This document shows positions 56,917-64,000 of a DNA stretch of 64,000 nucleotides, piece after piece. Source of the stretch: Streptantibioticus silvisoli. Lineage in GTDB: Bacteria > Actinomycetota > Actinomycetes > Streptomycetales > Streptomycetaceae. The DNA is taken from contig NZ_JAAGKO020000008.1 in NCBI RefSeq assembly GCF_027947535.2, positions 1 through 64,000 of the forward strand, given 5' to 3'. The translations under genes and the position numbers were made by a program. The notes under the pieces are model-generated. The model was not told the DNA's origin. It saw only the letters and a list, made by a program, of their open reading frames with translations, and did no database searches. The stretch's first letter is position 1; each line of letters begins with the position of its first letter.

Positions 56917-57558
56917 CGCGGCGAAGGCGCCGCGAGTGCGCTCCGGTACCGGTCGGACGCGGCCGGTCAGCGGCAGAAGGGCCGGTTCCGCATCCGGCGA
57001 GCGGCTTTATCGAATCGTGATGACGACGGGGTGAGGTTACCCCCAGTAAGGCCGACCCCGGGGCCTGTCCGGGTATGACTGGTCTTGTGGTGACTTGTCG
57101 CCCGCCGTGCGGGCACTTTGCGTGTTCACGCTAAGCTGATCGGTCGCGCGGAGGTCATCCTCCCGTTACTCACTAGTAACGAGCCCCCTTGTGCGGCGGC
57201 GGCGAATGGACAACGATCGGCCACGCTCGGTCCATTCACATCGTCCGTCAATCCGGTCGGCGCGATGGCGGAAGGGTCCCCACCGGGCAGGGTGCGCGGC
57301 AACCGTCGCGGCCCTTGGACAGGGGGGTACCTGCCTCACCCGGCAGGGCCTGTCCAGCAGGTTGCGCGAGAGCGTGGCCAGTGGTTGTCGCTCGGGGGTG
57401 ATCGCCGATTCTTCGGACACTGCCGTCCGCCACCGTGCGACGGCGCTCCTCCGACGGGCCGGCGCTCTCCTTCCCGAGGACGTAGCACTTCTCCCATCCC
57501 AGTCCGGATCTCTCGGGTCCGGGCGGAGATGTACGTCCGAGAAGGAGGAAAGTCAGTC
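56917..57558 (+). promoter_or_regulatory. Long upstream region of the DUF6230 operon
   Basis: About 640 bases without a supported gene. It holds GCCCGC-CGT-GCGGGC (57100-57114), the dyad GTTACT-CACT-AGTAAC (57165-57180), a related TTAC-N5-GTAA near 57036-57048, and moderate base composition between 57000 and 57190, where the promoter probably lies. The mRNA leader would be long (about 350 bases). The frame open from 57118 is not used because the conserved protein starts at 57559 behind a strong ribosome site. Confidence 0.5.
57165..57180. promoter_or_regulatory. Candidate operator, 6-4-6 dyad
   Basis: GTTACT-CACT-AGTAAC, a perfect dyad in the DUF6230 operon upstream region. Its TTACT/AGTAA arms resemble those of the icmA palindrome, with a different spacer. 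Confidence 0.4.
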
Positions 57559-58185
57559 ATGGAGTCAGAACCGACTCGTGGCGGAACGAGATGGAAGCGG
57601 TTCGGCGTCGTCATGGTGCCGAGCATCGCGGCGACCGCCGCCATCGGCGTGGCGCTGGCGCAAGGCGCGCTCGCGGCTTCGTTCAGCGTCTCCGGCCAGG
57701 AATTCAAGGTCTCCGCGTCCCACCTGCACGGCACCGGGTTCCTTCAGTACGGCGCTGTCGACGCGCAGGGCAACGGCGGCGTGCCCGTCGCGGTCTCGGC
57801 GTTCAAGACGGCGACCATCAACGACCTGTGCCAGTCCGTCGTCATCCCCGACGTGCCTTTCGTCGGCAAGGTGTCGATGGTGCTCAAGGCCGGTGGAGGT
57901 TCGGCCCCTGTGGAGGCCAAGGACCTCTACATCGACCTGAACCAGCTCAACGCCGATGCCACGTTCACCAACATCAACATCGGCATCGCGGCCGGGGACG
58001 CCAACCCCAACGGTGCCGTGATGAAGGGCAAGCCGGAAATGGCCGACCCGGGAAGCTTCGCGCAGGAGGCGGACGCCGCCGACCTGACCAACGTGCAGCA
58101 GACCGCGTGGGCCACCAGCGCGGGCACCTTCCAGCTCTCCGGTCTGTCGATGCACGTCAGTGCCGGCGACCACGAGTGCTACTGA
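57559..58185 (+). CDS. DUF6230 exported protein
   Basis: 208 aa. After a basic start (ESEPTRGGTRWKRF), a hydrophobic export segment (GVVMVPSIAATAAIGVALAQ) ends in AQGALAASF, a likely signal-peptidase site. The mature part is a beta-rich domain (FSVSGQEFKVSASHLHGTGF, GKVSMVLKAGGG) with one disulfide-capable pair (DLCQSV and the C-terminal HECY). Streptomyces relatives were once labelled cholesterol esterase without evidence; I see no lipase motif. The ATG has GAAGGAGGA, one of the strongest ribosome sites here, so high expression is likely. First gene of a three-gene operon. Confidence 0.82.
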   Translation: MESEPTRGGTRWKRFGVVMVPSIAATAAIGVALAQGALAASFSVSGQEFKVSASHLHGTGFLQYGAVDAQGNGGVPVAVSAFKTATINDLCQSVVIPDVPFVGKVSMVLKAGGGSAPVEAKDLYIDLNQLNADATFTNINIGIAAGDANPNGAVMKGKPEMADPGSFAQEADAADLTNVQQTAWATSAGTFQLSGLSMHVSAGDHECY

Positions 58186-58289
58186 GGTAACCGCGGTTAG
58201 TCGGCCAGGTGAGGGGCGGCTCGTCCGTCCCTCACCCGACCAGCCAGTACGAGAACCACCGATCGCCGGTCGCAGGGAGCTGTTTTTCA

Positions 58290-58805
58290 ATGAGCGCCGA
58301 GTCCATCCCCGGGCTGCGTGACCGATTCGGCAGTGGCCGCAGGACCTTCCGCACGTGGCGCGGTCAGCGCCCGTTCTGGGCGGGTCTGCTGACACTGCTG
58401 GGCGGGCTGCCGATCATGTATTTCCCTTACGCCCACCTGACCCTCGGTTCGCTGACCGTGCGCATGGCCACCACCGCCGGGTCCGGTTCGCTGATCATCG
58501 GCGTACTGCTGGTGGTGCTGGGGCTGACCATGTGGTTCCAGGCCTCGGCCCGGGTCTTCGCCGGAGTCGCGGCGATCCTGCTGAGCCTGGTGTCGCTGGT
58601 CGTCTCCAACTTCGGCGGTTTCCTCATCGGTTACCTGCCGGCCCTGATCGGCGGTTGTCTCGCCTGCGCCTGGGCGCCGGCCCGTAAGGCCACCGCCTCC
58701 GCGGTGCCGGACGGGACCGCGGCGTCCGTGGTGAGCGACGAGCCGGCCGCCACCGGGATCGGCACGGACGAAGAGTCAACGAACGGGAGGCACAGTGCCG
58801 GGTGA
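58290..58805 (+). CDS. DUF6114 membrane protein
   Basis: 171 aa with four transmembrane segments (FWAGLLTLLGGLPIMYFPY, LIIGVLLVVLGLTMWF, VFAGVAAILLSLVSLVVS, FGGFLIGYLPALIGGCLACA) and a hydrophilic C-terminal tail. RTWRGQRPFWAGLLTLLGG at the start is the DUF6114 signature. The ATG at 58290 (GGGAG upstream) is chosen over the frame open from 58209. It lies between two exported DUF6230-like proteins and may anchor or export them. The stop overlaps the next start by 11 bases. Confidence 0.82.
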   Translation: MSAESIPGLRDRFGSGRRTFRTWRGQRPFWAGLLTLLGGLPIMYFPYAHLTLGSLTVRMATTAGSGSLIIGVLLVVLGLTMWFQASARVFAGVAAILLSLVSLVVSNFGGFLIGYLPALIGGCLACAWAPARKATASAVPDGTAASVVSDEPAATGIGTDEESTNGRHSAG

Positions 58806-60117
58806 CGAGGCTCAGCCCGAGAACCAGGGCGGCGCGCCTCAACTCAGAACGGGGCCGCGGCACGCGGCCCCCCGCAAGTCACTGCTCACCCGCGTCCACG
58901 TCCCGGCGGGCAAGGCGATAGCCCTGGCCGCCATGCCGACCGCGGTGCTGATGGGCATGGGGCTCACTCCCCGCCTCGCGCAGGCGGCCGAAGCGAAGAA
59001 CAGCTTCTCCGGCGACCACTGTGTCAGCGTCTCCGACACCCCGTCGCAGAAGGGCACCCCGTCGTCGTCCCCCTCGGCGTCGCCCTCCGCGACGCCGTCG
59101 CCGACGACCGGTGGCGGCCTGCCGTCGACCGGACCCACGTCCACGCCGCGGGTGCCGCTGCCGACGAAGTCCTCGACGGCCGGCAAGGCGGCGACGACCG
59201 GTCACACGGCCACCCAGGCCAGCGACCAGTCGGACTCCGACCCCGGCGGCCTGCTGGGCGGGCTGCTCGGCGGTGTGCTGGGCGGCATCCTGGGCGGAGG
59301 CGGGTCCAGCCCGTCGCCGTCCGCCTCGCCCTCCCCCTCGCCGTCGCACAGCGCGTCCGCCACCCCGACCACGACCCCGACCACACCGGGAGGCACCGGC
59401 GGCAGCGGTGGCTCCGGCGGGTCCGGCGGGTCGAGCGGCGGCAGCGGCGGAGGCACGACCGGCGGGTCCGGCGGCAGCGGTTCCGGTGGCAGCGGGTCCG
59501 GCGGCGGTACGGACGGCGGTTCCCCGAAGACCGTCAGCGGCACCGCCAAGGGCCTCACGCAGGGTCTGGGCGCGTCGGCGACACCGGGCGGCACCGCCAC
59601 CCCGTCGCCGTCCTACAGCCCCGGCATGCCCTATCCGTGCCCGACGTACAACGCCAAGGCGCTGGCCGCGGCGGGCCTGGAGCAGACGCCCGCACTGCTG
59701 CCCAACCTGCCGTGGACGCTGAAGTCGGACATGCTGACCCTCACCGGCCTGCAGTACGACGGCATCGTGAAGGTGGAGACCGAGAACGGTTCGGTCAAGG
59801 ACGTCATGAAGTTCACCGTCAGCGGCCTGGACATCAAGAACCTGCACCAGATCGTCCAGGGCCCGGACAACACGCTGCAGAACGTCCAGGCGGCCGACGG
59901 TTCCACCTCGACCTTCCGCAACGGCACGGTCACGCTGTACACCGAGGAACTCAAGGGCAACCTGCTCGGGCTGATCCCGATCGACTTCACGCCCAAGAGC
60001 CCGCCGCCGCTGACCCTGCCGGTGCTGTTCTTCACCGACGTGACGGTCGTGCAGGCCGGACAGTTCGGCGGCACGCTGACCATCCCGGGCATGCACGCCT
60101 ACTCCACGCCCGGCTGA
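58795..60117 (+). CDS. Exported Ser/Pro/Thr- and Gly/Ser-rich protein with DUF6230-like C-terminal domain
   Basis: 440 aa. A basic N-terminus and hydrophobic segment (about 38-62, GKAIALAAMPTAVLMGMGLT) with ARLAQAAEA-like cleavage region (LAQAAEA) indicate export. Then come a Ser/Pro/Thr linker, an LLGGLLGGVLGGILGGG stretch, and a Gly/Ser repeat (GGSGGSGGSGG, about 200-245). The C-terminal 150 residues (LKSDMLTLTGLQYDGIVKV, VVQAGQFGGTLTIPGMHAYS) are beta-rich and similar in style to the DUF6230 gene two places upstream. GTG at 58795 overlaps the DUF6114 gene. No LPXTG motif is seen. Probably a wall-associated spacer-type protein; function unknown. Confidence 0.78.
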   Translation: MPGDEAQPENQGGAPQLRTGPRHAAPRKSLLTRVHVPAGKAIALAAMPTAVLMGMGLTPRLAQAAEAKNSFSGDHCVSVSDTPSQKGTPSSSPSASPSATPSPTTGGGLPSTGPTSTPRVPLPTKSSTAGKAATTGHTATQASDQSDSDPGGLLGGLLGGVLGGILGGGGSSPSPSASPSPSPSHSASATPTTTPTTPGGTGGSGGSGGSGGSSGGSGGGTTGGSGGSGSGGSGSGGGTDGGSPKTVSGTAKGLTQGLGASATPGGTATPSPSYSPGMPYPCPTYNAKALAAAGLEQTPALLPNLPWTLKSDMLTLTGLQYDGIVKVETENGSVKDVMKFTVSGLDIKNLHQIVQGPDNTLQNVQAADGSTSTFRNGTVTLYTEELKGNLLGLIPIDFTPKSPPPLTLPVLFFTDVTVVQAGQFGGTLTIPGMHAYSTPG

Positions 60118-60196
60118 CCCGGCCGGTCCGGCCGCCCGGCCGAGCCGTTCCGGCAACCGCGCCACCCGGCGGCGTGAGGGCGATAGTTTGGGCGCG

Positions 60197-61765
60197 ATGA
60201 AGACTCAAGGCCGCCACGTCACCGTCGTGGTGATCGGCTACAACGACGCCGTCCACATCACCGAGGCCGTCGCCTCCGCCCTCGCGCAGGGCCCGGCCGT
60301 CGCCGAGGTCGTCGCGGTCGACGACTGCTCCACCGACGGCACCGGCGACGTCCTGGACCGGCTGGCGGCCGCCGAACCCCGGCTGCGCGCGGTGCGCCGC
60401 ACCACCAACAGCGGCGGCTGCGGCACCCCGCGCAACGACGGGATCGCCGCCGCCGGCAGCCCGTACCTGATGTTCCTCGACAGCGACGACGTGCTGCCCC
60501 CCGGCGCCGTCGACGCGCTGCTGGCCGCGGCCGTCGACCACGACGCCGACGTCACCGCCGGGCTGTGCGTGCGCCGCGAACTGCCCGACGGCCGCGAGAC
60601 GCCCTGGCGGCCCGAACTGCACGAGGCAGCCGCCGTGATCGCCCGCCCCGCCGACGACCCGCGGCTGGCCGAGGACACCCTGTGCGTCAACAAGCTCTAC
60701 CGCACCGGCTTCCTGCGCGAGCACGCCATCGCCTTCCCCGACGGGAAGTTCGTCTACGAGGACTTCGTCTTCACCGCCCGCGTCCAGGCCGCCGCCCCCC
60801 GGGTCGCGCTGATCACCGACACCGTCTACGTCTGGCACGTACGGCGCTCCGCCAAGCAGCTGTCGATCTCGCTGGACCGCTCCGGGGTGGAGAACTGGCG
60901 GGCCCGCGTCGAGGCGCACCGCCAGGTCGTCGCCATCCACACCGAGGTCGGCAACAAGGCCCTGGTCCGCGCCGCCCGGGCCGGCTTCCTGGACCGCTCG
61001 GTGCGGATGTACGTCCGCGAACTGGGCGCCCGCGGCCCGGAGTACCGCCGCGAGTGGTGGCGGCTGACCCGCGAGTACCTGGCCGGCTTCGACGCCGCCG
61101 ACCTGGCCGCCACCACCGCGCCGGCCCGGGTGATCGCCGGCGTGGTGCTCGCCGCCGACCAGCCGCGCGACCTGCCCCGGCTGGCCGCGCTCGCCGCCCG
61201 CCCGCCGCGCCTGCTGCCGCCCTACGCCGCCGAACCGGTGTGGAGCCAGGACCTGCCGCAGGTCGCGCTGGAGGACCTGGTGACCGCGCCGGTCGACCGG
61301 CTCCCGCTCACCGTCGAGGCCGCGCTGGAGACCGGCGCCACCCGGGCCCGGCTCACCCTGCGGGTGCACGACCTGTACGGCCGGCTCGCCGCCGCCCGCC
61401 CGCTCACCGCCGACGTCGAGATCCGCGACCGCACCGACGGCTCGGTGCTCCAGCGCCGCACCGCCGCGCTCACCGCCGCCGGCGGCGGCTGGGACGCGCG
61501 GGTCTCGCTCGACCTGCCCGCCCTGCTGGCCGGCCCGCTGGCCACCCGCGACGTGGCTGTCGTGGTGCGCTGCGCCGACGGCGAAAGCGTCGAAACCGTG
61601 CCGCACGCGGTCCGCAAGGGCCTGCGCCGCACCGTCGTACCCACCCTGCGCGGCGGCGCCCTGCTGGCCCAGCCCTACGCCACCGCCGACGGCGCCCTCG
61701 CGCTGCGGCTGGCCCCGGCCCTGCGCGGCGCGCTGTCGGTGGTCCGCCGCCGGCTCGGCCGCTGA
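60197..61765 (+). CDS. Family 2 glycosyltransferase with C-terminal beta domain
   Basis: 522 aa. GT-A fold: VTVVVIGYNDAVHITEAVAS, VVAVDDCSTDGTGDVLD, GCGTPRNDGIAAAGSPYLMF, DSDD (the DxD metal site). After about residue 340 comes a beta-rich part (PLTVEAALETGATRARLTLR) of unknown role. ATG at 60197 lies 7 bases after TAGTTT, suggesting a leaderless message; TTG at 60188 would overlap the -10 box. With the downstream GT-TagF fusion it probably builds a teichoic-acid or related wall glycopolymer; acceptor and sugar are unknown. Confidence 0.88.
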   Translation: MKTQGRHVTVVVIGYNDAVHITEAVASALAQGPAVAEVVAVDDCSTDGTGDVLDRLAAAEPRLRAVRRTTNSGGCGTPRNDGIAAAGSPYLMFLDSDDVLPPGAVDALLAAAVDHDADVTAGLCVRRELPDGRETPWRPELHEAAAVIARPADDPRLAEDTLCVNKLYRTGFLREHAIAFPDGKFVYEDFVFTARVQAAAPRVALITDTVYVWHVRRSAKQLSISLDRSGVENWRARVEAHRQVVAIHTEVGNKALVRAARAGFLDRSVRMYVRELGARGPEYRREWWRLTREYLAGFDAADLAATTAPARVIAGVVLAADQPRDLPRLAALAARPPRLLPPYAAEPVWSQDLPQVALEDLVTAPVDRLPLTVEAALETGATRARLTLRVHDLYGRLAAARPLTADVEIRDRTDGSVLQRRTAALTAAGGGWDARVSLDLPALLAGPLATRDVAVVVRCADGESVETVPHAVRKGLRRTVVPTLRGGALLAQPYATADGALALRLAPALRGALSVVRRRLGR

Positions 61766-62099
61766 CGGACCGCCCGGTCCCGGCCGCGCGCCGGGACCGG
61801 CCGCCCGGCGGACGGCCGGGCAGGTGAACGCCGGCCGCAGGGCCGCCCGGGTGAACGCCGGGCGGACGGTACGCCACCGGCGCGTGGCGCGGGGGCGGCA
61901 CCACGGAATCGGCTGAATCCCTCCGCGCGGACTGGAACCCGGGCCCCCCGCATCCCGTCCTACAACGCGGCAGCGCGCCGCGTGGACAAACACGGCCGCA
62001 CCACGCCCTGGCGTAGGATTCCGGCACCGGATCTCACGCAACACACCCGACCGGTCCCGCTCCGTAATCACCGCGTCCCCTTAAAGGACAGTTCACCTC
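61766..62099 (+). other. Spacer between the two glycosyltransferase genes
   Basis: 334 bases, no gene. It has a hairpin just after the first gene (separate entry), a GTGAACGCCGG(C/G)CG repeat near 61822 and 61851, a TAGGAT -10 candidate (62014-62019), and AAAGGAC before the next start. Confidence 0.5.
61774..61800 (+). terminator. Terminator after the GT2 gene
   Basis: CCGGTCCCGG (61774-61783) pairs with CCGGGACCGG (61791-61800), loop CCGCGCG, 8 bases after the stop. Confidence 0.7.
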
Positions 62100-64000
62100 A
62101 TGACCACGTTCACCGTCATCGTCACGGCCCGCGACGCGCAGGGCCACCTCCGGGAATGCCTCGACAGCGTCCTCGCCGACCCCGGAGCGGGCGGACCGGA
62201 CGTCCAGGTGGTCTGCGTCGACAACGGCTCGACCGACGGCACGCGCGCCATCGCCGACGAGTACGCCGCCCGCGACCGGGTCACCGCCGTCCACCTGCCG
62301 CGGCCGCTCATGCCCGCCGCCGCGATGGACGCCGGGGCCCGGGCGGCCACCGGCGACTACCTGCTGTTCCTCGACGGCCTGGACCGGCTGGCGCCCGGCG
62401 CGCTCGCCGCGCTGGCCCGCCGCGCCGCCGAGACCGGTGAGCCCGACCTGGTCCTGCTCGACCACGTGCGGATCCACTGGCGCAACCCGCCGGCCCCCAG
62501 CGGCGACGGCAAGCTGTTCGCCGGCCCCGGCCGTGCCGTGGTCAGCGCCCGCACCCACCCCGAACTGCTCAACCTCAACCCGGTGCTCGCCAACCGGCTG
62601 GTGCGTTCCGGCTTCCGGGCCGCGCACCGCGAGCTGTTCACCGCGGAGGGCCCCGGCGAGGCACTGCCCGCCATCGGCCTGCTGCTGGCCGCCGAACGGG
62701 TCGCGATCCTCGACGAGATCGTGCTGATGCGCACCGAACCGGACGCCGGCCCCGCCGACGACGACCCGTTCACGCTGTTCGCCACCCACGACCACCTCGC
62801 CGCCCTGATGGACCGGCTCCAGGCCCGCCCCGAACAGCGGACGCTGGTCTTCAACGCGCTGACCCGCCGGATGCTCAAGGTCCTCGACGGCACCACGCTC
62901 GACGACCGCGAGCACGCCGACTACTTCCGGCTCACCGCCGCCCACTTCACCAGCCACAAGCCGGCCGGCTACCGGCGCCCCGCCGACCTCAACGGCGTGC
63001 GCCACGCCCTGCTGGAACGCGGCTCATACCCCGCCTACCGGGCGTTCACCAGTGCCAACCGCAAGCGGCGCGGCGTGCGCGGACTCGCGGTCAAGGCCAA
63101 GCGCAAGGCCGCCGCGGTGGTCAAGGACGGCGTCTACCGCGAGCAGCTGCGCCACCCCGTCGAGGAGGACCTCGCGGTCTTCTCCGCCTACTGGGACCGC
63201 GGCGTGGCGTGCAGCCCCGGCGCGATCTCCGCCAAGCTCGCCGAACTCGCCCCGCACATCCGGCAGGTGTGGGTGGTGCGCGGCCGCGACGTGCCGCTGC
63301 TGCCGCCCGGCACCGACCACGTGGTGCCCGGCTCGCGCCGCTACTGGAGCGTGATGGCGCGGGCCAAGTACTTCGTCAACAACGTGAACTTCCCCGACTC
63401 ACTCGTGAAGCGGACCGGGACCATCCACGTCCAGACCCACCACGGCACCCCGCTCAAGCGGATGGGCATCGACCAGATCCCGTTCCCGGCCACCTCCCGC
63501 GGCGTCGACTACGACGCGCTGCTGGAGCGCTGCGCGCGCTGGGACTACAGCGTCTCCGCCAACCCGCACTCCACCGAGACCTGGGCCCGCGCCTACCCGG
63601 TGCCGTTCACCTCGCTCGACTACGGCTACCCGCGCAACGACGTCTACTACACCGCCACCGCCGAGGACGTCCGCCGGCTGCGCGAGCGGCTGGGCATCGC
63701 CCCCGGCCGCACCGCCGTGCTCTACGCCCCCACCCACCGCGACTACGAGGCCGGCTGGACCCCGCGGCTGGACCTCGAACGCCTGTCCCGGGTGCTCGGC
63801 GACGACGTCACCCTGCTGGTACGCGGCCACTACTTCTACGACCGCGGCGCCTCCCCGCTGGAGGAACTGCACCGGCGCGGCGCCATCATCGACGTCTCCG
63901 GCTACGAATCGGTCGAGGAGCTCGGCCTGGCCTGCGACGCGCTCATCACCGACTACTCCTCGGTGATGTTCGACTACGCCAACCTCGACCGCCCCATCGT
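62100..64000 (+). CDS. Glycosyltransferase / CDP-glycerol glycerophosphotransferase (TagF-like) fusion, cut by window end
   Basis: 633 residues are visible without a stop. The N-terminal family 2 domain has FTVIVTARDAQGHLRECLDS, VVCVDNGSTDGTRAIADEY and GDYLLFLDGLD. From about residue 320 the chain is a CDP-glycerol glycerophosphotransferase: VQTHHGTPLKRMGIDQ, AVLYAPTHRDY, LLVRGHYFY and CDALITDYSSVMFDYA, the usual donor-site order. Such fusions polymerise glycerol- or polyol-phosphate teichoic acids at the membrane. The ATG has AAAGGAC 10 bases upstream. The C-terminus lies outside the window. Confidence 0.9.
   Translation, partial: MTTFTVIVTARDAQGHLRECLDSVLADPGAGGPDVQVVCVDNGSTDGTRAIADEYAARDRVTAVHLPRPLMPAAAMDAGARAATGDYLLFLDGLDRLAPGALAALARRAAETGEPDLVLLDHVRIHWRNPPAPSGDGKLFAGPGRAVVSARTHPELLNLNPVLANRLVRSGFRAAHRELFTAEGPGEALPAIGLLLAAERVAILDEIVLMRTEPDAGPADDDPFTLFATHDHLAALMDRLQARPEQRTLVFNALTRRMLKVLDGTTLDDREHADYFRLTAAHFTSHKPAGYRRPADLNGVRHALLERGSYPAYRAFTSANRKRRGVRGLAVKAKRKAAAVVKDGVYREQLRHPVEEDLAVFSAYWDRGVACSPGAISAKLAELAPHIRQVWVVRGRDVPLLPPGTDHVVPGSRRYWSVMARAKYFVNNVNFPDSLVKRTGTIHVQTHHGTPLKRMGIDQIPFPATSRGVDYDALLERCARWDYSVSANPHSTETWARAYPVPFTSLDYGYPRNDVYYTATAEDVRRLRERLGIAPGRTAVLYAPTHRDYEAGWTPRLDLERLSRVLGDDVTLLVRGHYFYDRGASPLEELHRRGAIIDVSGYESVEELGLACDALITDYSSVMFDYANLDRPI

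Noticed and set aside
57118-57558. An extended 147-residue N-terminus for the DUF6230 protein
   Set aside because: A very strong ribosome site precedes the ATG at 57559, and the signal peptide begins there; the extension is non-conserved Arg/Pro-rich sequence.

Overview
The window is high-GC actinomycete chromosome, almost certainly from the Streptomycetaceae. The evidence is very strong third-position GC bias, GTG and TTG starts, TAnnnT -10 boxes, a sigma-R type promoter on rpmE, and the adjacent polar-growth coiled-coil genes filP and scy. Gene order follows the Streptomyces coelicolor core region, and its first third also matches the lysA to atpC block of mycobacteria. I see no insertion sequence, prophage, CRISPR array, rRNA or tRNA gene.

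Region 1 (1-24.4 kb) is housekeeping. It starts with aspartate-family amino acid synthesis (lysA, hom, thrC, thrB). Then come rho, ribosomal protein L31, release factor 1 with its methylase PrmC, a tRNA threonylcarbamoyl-AMP synthase, a low-molecular-weight phosphatase, a WecA/TagO-like lipid-carrier transferase, and the whole F1Fo ATP synthase operon (atpI-B-E-F-H-A-G-D-C). A DUF2550 membrane protein, a PduO-type cobalamin adenosyltransferase and a 3-hydroxybutyryl-CoA dehydrogenase follow.

Region 2 (24.4-38.9 kb) holds a STAS protein, a large membrane-anchored P-loop ATPase of STAND-like layout, a nitrilase-superfamily protein, the NucS mismatch endonuclease, an SCO5389-family protein, a luciferase-like oxidoreductase, a small Cys/His protein, and two paralogous ABC exporter cassettes whose ATPases carry long low-complexity tails.

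Region 3 (38.9-55.7 kb) begins with filP and scy of the tip-growth polarisome. It then holds an acyl-CoA/B12 group (epimerase, thiolase, MeaB GTPase, isobutyryl-CoA mutase large subunit IcmA) interrupted by three AIM24 paralogues with DUF2127 and MarR genes and by two DUF3817 genes. The adenosyltransferase at 22.8 kb, MeaB and IcmA fit one B12-dependent carbon-rearrangement pathway. A TetR gene closes the region.

Region 4 (55.7-64 kb) is envelope related: a YbbN/CnoX-like thioredoxin-TPR protein, a secreted DUF6230 / DUF6114 / Gly-Ser-rich surface protein operon, a family 2 glycosyltransferase, and a glycosyltransferase-TagF fusion cut by the window end.

Main regulatory observations: a textbook sigma-R promoter before rpmE; two CRP-like boxes before the atp operon; a perfect 24-bp palindrome over the icmA promoter; a perfect 10-3-10 operator before the tetR gene; a hairpin that encloses the scy start codon; and a group of genes whose -10 box lies 6-8 nt before the start codon, which suggests leaderless mRNAs. 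All functional statements are inferred from sequence and family knowledge; no search was run.
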